Below, piece by piece: positions 32,666 through 43,915 of a stretch of DNA of 64,000 bases (the first letter of the stretch is position 1; the number at the start of each line of letters is the position of its first letter). This stretch comes from Bolinopsis microptera (lineage: Eukaryota; Ctenophora; Tentaculata; Lobata; Bolinopsidae). The DNA lies in contig NC_087078.1 of NCBI RefSeq assembly GCF_026151205.1, positions 12,135,118 to 12,199,117 of the forward strand, given 5' to 3'. The notes beneath the pieces are model-generated. The model made no database searches. It saw only the letters and a program-made list of their open reading frames with translations, and was not told the origin of the DNA. The position numbers and the translations under genes were made by a program.

Positions 32666-34545
32666 TCAGGATAAGTTGAGGTTTACCAGCAGATTAATAA
32701 GGGACGGAGTCAGGAAGTCAACAATTGCAATGTTCAATTTAAGCCTTTTCTGGAAATCCTCAAACCACGCTGGTAGATGTGGAGTTAACAAGTCAGCCAT
32801 CTGAAAATATAGACCTTAAATTTAACAATCGAATTTTAAGTCTTGTTTCCCGACAAAGATGATGCCCGACGATGTGAACCTTACAATTTTATACATTTAA
32901 CAAACATTTAGCATTTATTAAAATCTATTCGTGCTCTACATTTTATATCGGCTTTACCTGTTTTAGGTTGCGAGGAGACTTGTATATTCCGTGTAAAGTG
33001 TCCCCAGTTTTAGGGGTTAGGATTGTTTGTGCCACGTGGAGTGAGTCTGGGGCTCTTTCTCGTGACATCGTTATCTGAAATATATCGTGATAAGAGATAC
33101 AGATTATTTTAGACATGATAGATTACAGTCAGGATTGTGAAGAAATGATTCCATGAAATAATCCAACATGAGTGATCAGCAACAAACTAACCAAACCAAG
33201 TAAAATACCGAAATACCTCCAAGAAATCTTTAAGATAAGAAACATCAGTCGTATCAGCCCACGGGGACACCACGTGACTCTCGCTACTCCACACCCAGTC
33301 AAACTGGCACTTTACCTCACTGTGCTTGTAGGTTGAAGTGAACATTTCCGGCTCCTCCGTCAGGGCTATGATAACACGTTTACCTGATTGTATCATTTCA
33401 CCGTACGTTTGTACACTCTGTAATGGATATGGGACTTTAGCTCTCTAGTCGTGGGGAGGCAGTGCGGCAAAATGCGGACAAATCCGTAGGACTCTGCTTT
33501 TAGAAAAGAGTCCTAGAGTCCTTATTTCCTTCAGATTTTATTACCCTTTTAATGTTACTCAAAATTAAATTACAAACACATACAGCATCTTGTGGAGGTG
33601 GTGGACACAGCTTGTCTCCAAACATTTCCTCAACTTTAACCAACATACTGCATATGTTACAGTCAGCACACCTTTAAAAGTAAGATTATTAGTTAGCTAC
33701 TTTAGGTTATCAGAATAACTGATATTATGATTAAATGAGAAGGGAAAATAGCCCCTGAAGTACTAATCATTCGCGATAGTAATGGTTGTCATATTACACT
33801 GACTTGTAAATATGGTTCATGTCCAGGATAACAATCTCCTCAGGATGGTTCTCAACAAACTCCGCAACACTCTCCAACTCTACCAGTAGCTCTCCTGCCT
33901 CAAACCCGTGCACCAGATACTTTGTGTTGGTGTTACTGTCCAGGAACACTCGTAGGTCTATGTACCGGACACCTAGTCTTAGTTGGTCCTGAAAATGTGT
34001 TTCATTACCTATATCTAATAGATTCATTATTTACGTTATCAAGCGAGGAGGTTTGATAAAGTGAACAGATTACAACTTTGAAATCATGAATTTATTCGGT
34101 ATAAATTTGACTGACTTACAGCAATGGAATAGTCTTGAGTTCTGGACCAAACTGATCCGACTCTGTCAACAACAGGGTTCAGGCAAAACAAGTTCGGTAA
34201 GAGGTATGTTCTCCTGTTGGATAAAATTAATTTGGGTCAGGTAGCCAAAAATAATTACGTCAGTTTTTAAAGTGAGCCCAGAAGAGTGGCAGAGACTTGA
34301 TAGGAATTGGTAAAATCAACAGTAAAATAACGTTAAGAATCATACTTTGACTTGCGGTTGATACAGTAACTCCCAGAGTCATGGCTCCCAGGTATAACAA
34401 TCTCACTCAACTTCTTATCTTTAATCTCCTCTTTTATACATCCCATCCAGTTTTCGAGATCCATCCCATTACTTGATCTGATCAGAGTGAATAAAATAAC
34501 AAAAACAACAAAATATCGCAAAGGCCAATTTTGATTATTCTGCAA
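32666..34545 (-). CDS. Secreted PI-PLC X-domain protein (PLCXD-like), complete
   Basis: Seven in-phase exons on the minus strand: 34346-34545, 34120-34213, 33804-33988, 33584-33671, 33217-33417, 32958-33074 and 32666-32800 (TGA at 32666), 339 residues. An N-terminal hydrophobic stretch (LRYFVVFVILFTLI, ending about residue 26) is a likely signal peptide or anchor. The X-domain shows the first catalytic His in IVIPGSHDSGSY and the second in YLVHGF after GVRYIDLRVF. EEIVILDMNHIY follows. The end LNIAIVDFLTP matches the family C-terminal strand. The family resembles bacterial-type PI-specific phospholipase C without Y, PH, EF or C2 domains. Substrate and location are inferred only. Four cysteines in exon 4 (CADCNIC...CPPPP) could form disulfides, fitting secretion. 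Confidence 0.92.
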
Positions 34546-35664
34546 ATAAAGGTTATAATATACTGCAAATTAATGATACGTATAGTCATAGTCCAAACTC
34601 TGGTTGCTGTAAGAAGAGCACAAATACTATACTTTTGATTTTATCATTTTGTTCATTAAGTACTGAACTCAAATCAGAAACATTATTTTGTAATAAATTA
34701 TAAACTTACCAACTGATAAATTTACTGGTTCAATAAATACTAGTGAAAACAGTACATCTCTTAAATACAGAAATAAAAATCTTCCAATTCTACATTGTTA
34801 TAAATGCCCTAACTTTTAACATAAGTTCTGGAAGTTTCTCTTGTTCAACAAGAAATGCGGCCGCTTTTCTTTTGTGGATGGCCGCTCAATTTCCCGATCC
34901 GGGATGAAGTATTTTATCATATTCCATACCACCTGGGGACCCCAGTCTTTGCGGTTTATAAGCATGCAGATATGGCGGAGAGACAGGCCGAGCGCCGCCC
35001 AGTTGATATAATTCTATATTGAATTTGAAAATCGTGTATATTTCTATTTTCTATGTAACCATATGTTTATTGTTTATGCAACCTGACACGGATCTTTGCA
35101 AAATAGTAATACTAACTCAAAATAATAATACAATGCTATCAATTTGTCCCTAGCGGGATGCGTACATGGTGAAATTAACAATGTACTTGAACATTTCAGC
35201 ACCGCGCGCCAACAATTGTTTAATTCAGATGATCGCGCAAAATAAGTTTGCGCAGGCAGACACGTGGGCGATAACTAGACTGTCGACATGGGGGCGAGGG
35301 CACGCACGCACGCACGCACGCACGCACGGTCGCAAGCTACCATATACAAAAAAAAACCTCGATCGCTAACCCTTGTCCTTGACTCTTTTGTGCCTTCGGC
35401 ACTTTGAGTCATGGATCGGGAAAAAATCTCATGGATTCAGAATTGCTTGCCCCAACAACAAATAACCTCAAATCTAAGGTACCTGCTACAGTTAGCTGAC
35501 AATTGGACAGTTAATATCCATAACTTCATAGGAATTAATTATGAATTGTATACCTGATTTGTCTAGACAGAAATAGAGGTCGATTTTTCATCATTATGGA
35601 TTAAAAATAAATCTTATCAATTTTAGATAATATTTAAAACAATAAGGAACACTGGAGTACCCTA
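34546..35664. other. Region between PLCXD start and uL24m-like gene
   Basis: Contains a dispersed-repeat segment at about 34925-35010 (ACCTGGGGACCCCAG to GCGCCGCCCAG), inverted relative to 38770-38845. A (CACG)n microsatellite lies at 35301-35328. A frame at 35166-35369 is not convincing. Confidence 0.5.
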
Positions 35665-36333
35665 TCAGTCTTTTTTCTCTAATGCTCCTTTAGTTATCCA
35701 TGTTTTACCCTTGCCCCAATAACTCTTTATTTTACTTTCTTTAAGCTCTAATTCAAGATCAGTGTCTAGACTTTCCATAATTGATTCTTCAACGTCTTGC
35801 ATTTCAGCAATATGTTTACCATACTTAACAATAGTTCTTTGTGTTGTATCAGACTGTTTTGTGGTTTTCTTTTCTTCATAAGCCTCATCCTGATAGGGAA
35901 TAGCAACACCATTCTCTGTCACTCTCATGGGATCACCAGATGTGGTATATAAAATCTCAACTTTCTCAGCAGCATTGCCATTAATATCCAATAAAGTGAG
36001 CTGCTGAATAGGGATCTTTTTTAATACTGCCAAATGAGTTGGGGACTTGTCTGAAACTGCGGCTTTGGGTGGCATTTTCCTTAACATTCTATTAACATAA
36101 CTGACCTTGGCAAACTGTCCATCTGTACTTAGCCACACAATTCGTCCATCTGTTGTAGCATCTTCTGGAGCTTTCAACCACCGGCATATATCATTTTTTT
36201 CAATATACCTAAAAGGTTTTGAATTTGGTCCTTCCTCTAGAATTTGCTGTCTCACCAAGTCCCGATTGACGAACGTCTTGCCTACATATCGCCAGTTAAG
36301 CATGGCTGCTCCAACGTGAGCTTTTCTTATCAT
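35665..36333 (-). CDS. MRPL24: Probable mitochondrial ribosomal protein uL24m (MRPL24), divergent
   Basis: Single open frame of 222 codons from ATG at 36333. Family-like features in order: a KOW-type segment (KNDICRWL to DGRIVWLSTDGQFAKVSYVN), LTLLDINGNAAEKVE (family LVDP...TEIEWRF), GDPMRVTENGVAIPYQDE (family GERVRV...RIIP.PE), a DTT segment, ESIMESL (family EVMEAMG), and KESKIKSYW near the end (family K...KVYWY). The order and spacing fit uL24m, a large-subunit mitoribosome protein. No single block is decisive. The N-terminal NWRYVGKT could follow an upstream exon, since TGCAG ends 5 nt before the ATG. It may be a different small basic protein. Confidence 0.5.
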   Translation of the reverse strand: MIRKAHVGAAMLNWRYVGKTFVNRDLVRQQILEEGPNSKPFRYIEKNDICRWLKAPEDATTDGRIVWLSTDGQFAKVSYVNRMLRKMPPKAAVSDKSPTHLAVLKKIPIQQLTLLDINGNAAEKVEILYTTSGDPMRVTENGVAIPYQDEAYEEKKTTKQSDTTQRTIVKYGKHIAEMQDVEESIMESLDTDLELELKESKIKSYWGKGKTWITKGALEKKD

Positions 36334-36745
36334 TTTACCTGCATTTACAATTGTCAGAAATGTAGTTAAACCATAGTTACTCCTGGAGTGTCTTATTTAC
36401 TAATTATTAGAAATCAGCTGACAGGCTTGTCAACTTATAATGTAAGAAGTCCAATGACCTTTGAATGGGTATGATAAATTAATGGGTCATAATCCAAAAG
36501 TGTGACCCCATTATGGTTGAAAGACTAGATGCAGTATGAGGATCTCAGAGGAAAACGCTAAACAGTTGAATTTGACCTTAAATAGGATAAAACATTCAAT
36601 TAGAAACAGTACAGCAAGCAAAATTGGTTTCAAAGTATAGCATTTTAGGGCCAAAGATGATAATCAACTGATACCAATCCCAGCAGCTTTTTTCACTAGA
36701 CTGGTAGAGCTAGCTACTGAAATGTGCATGATACTGACTTCAGAT

Positions 36746-36958
36746 CAGTGGCGTAATGTTGCCTGTTTGCGCCCCCGCTGAAAAAGCGCCCCTCCCGCTT
36801 TTGGTGCCCCTCCCTACAATTGGAAAAATTAGATGATTTTATAGGATACACCAGTAAAATCTCTAAAAAAGTGTGTTTCTAGAGCAAAACTTGCAGTTTT
36901 GCTAGTACTGTAGTTAAGTTTTTCCAAATTTTCCCACATTCAAATGACGATTTGACAT
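36746..36958 (-). mobile_element. Truncated hAT-type MITE copy
   Basis: Begins CAGTGGCGTAATG at 36746 and runs through sequence matching the reverse complement of the complete MITE at 37273-37560 (TCTCTAAAAAAGTGTG, CCCACATTCAAATGACG). It loses its other end at a G-run element near 36961. Confidence 0.75.
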
Positions 36959-36960
36959 CC

Positions 36961-37075
36961 CCGGGGGAGGGGGGGGGTACTAATGGCATAAAATGGCATA
37001 AATGGCATACGTTTTATGGCATAAATGGAAATTTTTATTTCCATTTATGCCATGAATTTAGGTCTTCATATTTGA
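36961..37075. repeat. G-run/ATGGCATAAA palindromic element, partial
   Basis: G-rich start, then repeated AAATGGCATAAATGGCATA and an internal inverse ATTTCCATTTATGCCAT. Closely related to the element at 37212-37663 but lacking the C-run end. Confidence 0.65.
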
Positions 37076-37211
37076 CCTTTAGGATGACTTTAAATTCACA
37101 ACTTATTATCGGTACTTGAATAAGAGACATGTTTCATGCTTTATAACGCTTGGAATGATTGTTAAAGATTCATATGACAAATAAAGAAAATAGAAATGTA
37201 TTATATCAAAC

Positions 37212-37663
37212 GGGGGGGGGGGGGGGGGGGGGGGGTATCAATGGCATGGAATGTCATAAAATGGCATGGAATCAGTGGCGTAACGAAGGGCCCTGCTGAC
37301 CCCGCTGTGCAGGGGGGCGCCGTCTTATGGGGGCGCCAAATCGTCGTTTGAATGTGGGACAATTTCGAAAACTTAACTAAAGTACTAGCAAAACTGCGCG
37401 TTTTGCTCTAGATACACACTTTTTTAGAGATTTTACCGGCGTATCCTCTAAAATCACCTAATTTGTTCAATTTTAGGGAGGGGCACCAAAAGGGGAGGGG
37501 GCGCCAACAGGGGGGCGCATTTTCGGCAGGGGGGCGCCAACAGGCAACGTTACGCCACTGCATGGAATGTCATACGTTTTATGGTATAAATGGAAATTTT
37601 TATTGGCCAATTCTCCATTATGCCATTTATGCCATTGGTACCCCTCCCCCCCCCCCCCCCCCC
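37212..37663. mobile_element. Foldback element with 24-G start and C-run end, carrying a nested MITE
   Basis: Starts with 24 G, then TATCAATGGCATGGAATG. It ends with CCATTTATGCCATTGGTA and a C run (about 37641-37663, one T inside). A 288-bp hAT-type MITE interrupts it at 37273. No convincing target duplication was found for the outer element. Confidence 0.7.
37273..37560. mobile_element. hAT-type MITE, complete, with 8-bp target duplication
   Basis: Terminal inverted repeats CAGTGGCGTAACG and CGTTACGCCACTG. Perfect flanking duplication CATGGAAT at 37265-37272 and 37561-37568. The terminal sequence and duplication length are typical of hAT elements. 288 bp, no coding capacity. Confidence 0.92.
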
Positions 37664-38091
37664 ACCCTCTAAAATGGCACCCCCTAAGATGGCACCCCCC
37701 TAAGATGGCAACCCCCTAAAATGGACAAAACATTTTCTGTCTAAGCAAATGTCGTCAATAAGATTTGATAAATTCAGAGTGGAAAGTTACAGCTTTAAAG
37801 GCTATGTTGTGGCGTGGGATATAAACTGACCATAAAATGTTAAATTAGCACAAAATGTCTCAGAACAAAGGAATTCGAATAAACTACCCATGGTGTATAA
37901 TTTTAGGAATTTATATTTATATTTACAAATTTCAGTGACTTCGTACAGTTAAATTGTTTCACAGTCAGTGGATCGTCAGCGAACATGTGACATGGCAAAA
38001 AGTTAGAAAAACAATATACACATAATATAGCAATGACCCTATATAAAATCAACCCTTTAAGAATTCAAAAATTTCCCTTAACAATCAAAAA

Positions 38092-38358
38092 TTACTCTTG
38101 GCCTTGTGGCTCCAAATTAAGATCTAGACTGTTTATATCAATTATGTTTTTTCTCGCACCTCTGTCTCCACGGAGAGAAATCACTGTTGTTCTACGGATT
38201 TCAAAGCGAAGGCGATTTCTAATGTATCCTACAGCGTCTGAGTACATCTGGCCAGTGTGGTACTCCATCTTACTGGCCAGCTTCTTGACCAGTCTCTCAG
38301 CTTCACCACCCATTCCACCAGAAGTCGAGAACACTTCGTACAGTACATAAAAAAGCAT
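38092..38358 (-). pseudogene. Possible retroelement-derived C-terminal fragment
   Basis: 88-codon minus-strand frame with protein-like composition: ERLVKKLASKMEYH, QMYSDAVGYIRNRLRFEIRRTTVISLRGDRG, then an acidic tail. The pattern of a helical YIRxRLRF...LRG segment resembles C-terminal tails I associate with reverse-transcriptase-bearing repeats. This is from memory and not verified. No other domain is adjacent, so a fragment is more likely than a gene. Confidence 0.3.
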
Positions 38359-38689
38359 CAGTTAATGGCCTATTGTTGACATACGTTGCATGCCACTTTT
38401 CGCATAAAAAGTCAGGGGATCCCGGAAATTAAGTTTTAAAAGTTTTATGGTAGCAATCCACTTACAAACAAATTTTTAAAAGTGCGCAGCATAATATTTG
38501 TCATAAAAATACTAATTTCATTTTTTAAAATGGCAAAACGGTACACGTACTGAGCGCTGTCCTAAAATAATTGATTGACGATGTCAACAAAAAACTCTTC
38601 CAGATCGTTGCTCTGCGAAGCAAGAATGATTAAATTCCCGGGGTGCGTCAAAGCGGCGAAGTTCTCCAAAAAACATATTAGTTGATGCA

Positions 38690-39860
38690 CAGCCAAATAG
38701 TGCATCGCGTGGTTGATTCACGATGTCAATATAAAATATTTTTGCCTTCTCAGCAAGGTTTGGCTTACTGGGCCGCGCTCAGCCTGTCATTCCGCCTAAT
38801 CTCTATCATGTTTATGAACATAATAGCCTGAGGTCCCCAGGTAAGGTTTGGCTAGCCCCGTTGCCAGAAGTGCATTTTGCCGAAGAATTTACCATTGTTA
38901 ATGGTATGGCCCAACGCGCGCAATATTTCAAGAAAAAAGGGGTGCGCGCTATTTTGTATTTCGAACAAATTCAGACGACTAACATCCGTCAACCGAATAA
39001 AAACAATATTTGATGCCCGGCGCAGCGCCTTATTATTTGATGCGCGGCGCGGCCCAGCTAATTTAAAAGTGTATTGCGCCAACAAATTGCGAGGCAAAAC
39101 AAATAACAATTTATCTATTACAAAAAATTAAATTTAAATCGTAAAAGTATTATATACATAATTGATAATAAAAGCGCACATTTAAAAATGTTTGATTTTG
39201 AGGAAATCGCCGCTTCGACGCGCCGCGCAAATTATTACTTTACATTTTTACTTTAACAATCAATCTTTAAATCAATTTTTAAATCAAAAATTTAATTGTA
39301 GCACTTACCTGATTTTAAAAAAAGTTTGTTGTTTTACTTGCTCATCAAAATTGCTCACTCGGTTCTTTTTAATGTTTCAATTATATAAAATGATATGCGA
39401 AAAGCTAAATAAAAGCGCTGCCGCGCGTGTCCGCGGTAATATCGCTAAGAATATGTTTTGCAGTGCTTGCCAGCATGTATCTTATTTAACAATGTAAACT
39501 CTTTACAGCTCGGCAAAGCCCCGTGGTGCATCTCGCCGATGTAACGAATGTGATTGCAAAAAGCATTATTGGATGAGCGCCGCCCGGCGACCCAGTAATG
39601 CATCGCGCTACAAACATGCATACATATATTGACCATTGTTAATGGTCTGGCCCGGCGCGCGCTACTTCATAGCATTTGCCGTCGGGCCAGTAATATTTCG
39701 AGAAGAAAGCGGCGCAAGCTACTTCGAAGAAATTTAGACAAGTAACATCCGTCAAACATACATAGCCTAGTACACCAATACCAATGCAATGCGCGGCGCT
39801 CTTCTCTTTTCTGTATTGTTTAACAACCCTGAACAAATTTTTTTGCATTTAAAATATTTT
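38690..39860. repeat. Dispersed repeat cluster with GC-rich palindromic modules
   Basis: Two direct copies of a module of about 120 bp start ACCATTGTTAATGGT at 38891 and 39632, and share AACATCCGTCAA further on. A segment at 38770-38845 is inverted relative to 34925-35010. GCGCGCC-rich patches alternate with AT-rich DNA. Not coding; an unclassified repeat family. Confidence 0.6.
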
Positions 39861-40184
39861 CTAGCTAGGTTTTATTTTTAGTTTTTTACATTTCCACCTT
39901 CAAAGTCCATTTGAATTTGGATGATCGCTCAGGTCTGGTGCATCCTAATTTTTCAAATCTCCCATTTTGTTTGCAATTGCATTTTGTCGGCAGTGCAGCT
40001 GCTTGTTGGTAGGTGATACACACTCTGGTAGGACTAACCCCCTACAGCTAATTTACTAGTATAACAAAGCCTTGGCACAGTATTATACAGATTGGCTTAG
40101 GGATACTGAAGAGGAGATATGCACCTCAGACAATTTTAACTCCGGGAGAGACTTACTGCTTACCCTTGTATCTTGTGTTGTGCT

Positions 40185-43100
40185 TTTCACCATATCGTTG
40201 TGTTTTTCACCATCATCATCATCATCATATTTTATAAATATCATCCAATAAGACATGAGAAGCACTATTTGTATATACCTTTTCTTCTATTGATATTCAT
40301 GATTGTAGTGTGACATTTTTGTAGTGTGATATTATACTGAACAAGACAGAGCAGCTCTCCTCATTCTTCTGTTAAGCGGTGACCTTTGCGTTCCTCTAGC
40401 TGTGGTGATCTGATTATCTTTGTGTTCTTATGGCAATCCAATAAGTTCTGAGACTTGGTTTCAATTTATGGCCCCATACTCTCTCCTCATTCGATTATAG
40501 TTGGGCTAACATAATCACAGTCACACTGATCTAATATTTTCTACAGTAGATAAAATTTAAGTTCATTTGTCTCAAAACTGTATAGTTGTAGAATTGTAAA
40601 AACATGTAACTGGTGACCTTTGCGTCCCAGTTGTAAGAGTTTTGAACTCTAAGGTAATCTAATAAGCAGGATTTTGCAGAATAGTCAGCTCTACAGAATA
40701 CTGTGATCCTATTGGCTAGTGAAAGGTTCACACTTCCTTCTCATTCGATTACGGGGTTAACATCATCACATTCCCACTGATCTAATTTCTGCTACAGTAG
40801 TTTAAAACATTCACCCTTCTGTTGTTGTTACGTAACGTTTCCCTCATCCTTTAGACCAGCTCTACTACTGAACCTAACTTTTGAACTTATTGAGAAGTTT
40901 AGAAGTAGGCTTCATCAGGCACCATATCGTTGTGTTTTTCATCATCATCATCATCATCATATTTTATAAATATCATCCAATAAGCACTATTTGTATATAC
41001 CTTTTTTCTATTGATATTCATGATTGTATATTGTGACATTTTGTAATTAGATCTAGTCGGAATTAGTCTGTTATGCTGCACGAAAATGATAAGAATTCAT
41101 ATGTATTTGACTGTTGAGCCATATAAGCTCCCAGTCACATTGTCTACGCTGTTTAGAGCTGCCTTATTAGGTTATTCCAAAGCCAGCGACCTCACATATG
41201 TTTACATGTAGGGATATATCATATGCGGTTGTTTTTGATGGAAAAAATCCATCAAGACCATAATTTCTGTCCTGTTATCTTACATATTATAATTCGAAAG
41301 TTTCTCTTTGTATGTAAAAACTATGTATAATGTGCAAATTAAAAATGTGCATAGTAATGCGGATACAAACTTTCAAAGAATTTGGATTGAAATTCTGATT
41401 GTTAATGTTGTTATTACGCTGTGTTCAGGCGGGTTACATTTTAATGGGCAGCATATTTTGTAGTATAAAAACTGAATTTCAAAAATATTATTTGTTTCCT
41501 CCCTGTGACCACGGGTTTTCTAGTAAGTATATATAAATGATATAATAGTGATGATAATAAATGATTTATATTTTACATCATTTTGATTAAGACACTATTT
41601 TTAGGGTTTTCAGTGTTTCACATCTTATGTAATGGTGCAGGTTCAACTACTTCAGAGGTTGTGTATTGAAAACATAATAAAACACTGGACCTACTTCACC
41701 AGTTTAAAAGATTTCACCCTACCAAAGCATTTTCTCATTGACTTCCTGGAATGCTGTGTAGAAAACAAGGAGATACCAATCATCCATCAGGTGCTCCTGA
41801 ATCCACAGGTACTGATTTTTAAAGACTTAATGCTCCTAAATGCTAATCATTGAAATTTATATTATATTATATTAGACATTTATATACATATATATATACA
41901 TTGTCAACGCAGTGCAGAATCATCTTACTTATAATTCAGAGAATTATCTTTGTACAATGTATGACCGCCCACGTGCAAATTATTAATTAGGTAAAAAATA
42001 GGAAGTTAGGTAAAACCAAAAGGTTGCATAGCAACAGTGTTGTAATGCACACGTACACGTGCAAAGATTGTTGGAACGGCATTTTGATCGGTTTTGTGGT
42101 AATTACGTTGTGTTTAAAGTGTTTAACATTTAAATCGACAGCATCTTTGGTTGGGATGGATATTTTTTGATGCGATTAAAACTTTCTTTCAAAGAATACT
42201 ACTAGCTTCATCCCTGTTACCACAGGCTTTCTAGTATTATATGTAATTCTAGTAATGGAGTGTAGCATCCAAGCACCAGAAGCCACAAATAAGAACAGAT
42301 TGTGTGTTTTGTTTCACTAAAATTTGTTTCACTATACCAGGCACCAGTTTTCAGAGGATATTTTACTATTATCAGCTTTAGAGTGGTCATAGCATATGTC
42401 AGGAACACAGTCACTGGTGCTAAAATTCAGCTGATATTATACTGAACAAGACAGAGCAGCTCTCCTCATTCTTCTGTTAAGCGGTGACCTTTGCGTTCCT
42501 CTAGCTGTGGTGATCTGATTATCTTTGTGTTATTATGGCAATCCAATAAGTTCTGAGACTTGGTTTCAATTTATGGCCCCCATACTCTCTCCTCATTCGA
42601 TTATAGTTGGGCTAACATAATCACAGTCACACTGATCTAATATTTTCTACAGTAGATAAAATTTAAGTTCATTTGTCTCAAAACTGTATATTTGTAGAAT
42701 AAAAACATGTAACTGGTGACCTTTGCGTCCCAGTGGTAAGAGCTTTGAACACTAAGGTAATCTAATAAGCAGGACTTAGCAGGATATTCAGCCTTGAAGA
42801 ATGCTGTGATCCTATTGGCTAGAAATGTTCACACTTCCTTCTCATTCGATTACGGGGTTAACATCATCACATTCCCACTGATCTAATTTCTGCTGCAATG
42901 TGTCCTTATTATTATTATAATTTTCGTTTAATAAACGCATATAACTGGTGACCTTTGCGTCCCTGTGGTAACCTAGGGAGCTTTGAACTTAAAGCTAATC
43001 TAACAAGCAGGACTTTGCAGAATAGTCAGCTCTACAGAATGCTGTGATCCTATTGGCTAGTGAAAGGTTCACACTTCCTTCTCATTCGATTACGGGGTTA

Positions 43101-43915
43101 AAATCATCACATTCCCACCGATCTAATTTCTGCTACAGTAGTTTAAAACATTCACCCTTCTGTTATTGTTACGTAACGTTTCCCTCATCCTGTAGATCAG
43201 CTCTAATACTGAACCTAACTTTTGAACCTATTGAGAAGTTTAGAAATAGGCATCATCAGGCAATCTGCGCACCACCTCCTTGACTGCACCAGTCGGTAAT
43301 AGAGTTAGAGTTTTCTGCACTGTATCCAGGAGTAGTGGGCTTATCTGGAAGGGTGTCTACTGTTGCAGTATATCCTCTTGTTAAGTGGTCACCTTTGCGT
43401 TCCTGTAGTAATATAATCTGATCATCTTTGTGTTCTTATGGTAATCCAATGAGTTCCAATTTAGTGTCTGGCGTTCTGCAGAGTACTGCAACCCTATTGG
43501 CTATTTAGGGCTCCATACTCTCTCCTCATTCGATAGTGATGCTAACATCATCAAAGCCACACCGATCTAATTGTTTCTGCAGTAGATAAAATTAAAGTTT
43601 ATTCATTTCAAAACTGTATATTTGTGGAGTAAACACAAATAACTGGTGACCTTTGCGTCCCAGTGGTAATCTAGGGATCCTTGAACTAATCTAATAAGCA
43701 GGACCTTGTAGAATAGTCAGCTCTACAGAATACTGTGATCCTATTGGCTAGAAAGGTTCACACTTCCTTCTCATTCGATTACAGGGTTAACATCCTCACA
43801 TTCCCACTGATCTAATTTCTGCTGCAGTAGTTTAAAATATTCGCCCTGCTGTTAATGTTACGTAACGTTTCCCTCGTCCTGTACACCGGCTCTAGTACTG
43901 AACCTACCTATTGAA
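40185..43915. repeat. Family of repeated modules sharing GTGACCTTTGCGTCC, around APPBP2 exon 1
   Basis: Several partial copies occur: 40185-40325 and 40922-41040 (CATATCGTTGTGTTTT and (TCA)n), 40330-40590 and 42435-42690 (near-identical), and 40610-40915, 42715-42895, 42945-43265 and 43640-43915. All share TGACCTTTGCGT, ATCCTATTGGCTA and CTTCTCATTCGATTA blocks. The copies are in the same orientation, suggesting tandem-segmental duplication. APPBP2 exon 1 (41632-41808) lies between them. Confidence 0.75.

Noticed and set aside
40610..43915. tRNA-derived SINE interpretation of the GTGACCTTTGCGTCC modules
   Set aside because: No convincing A and B box pair or defined ends could be identified by eye.
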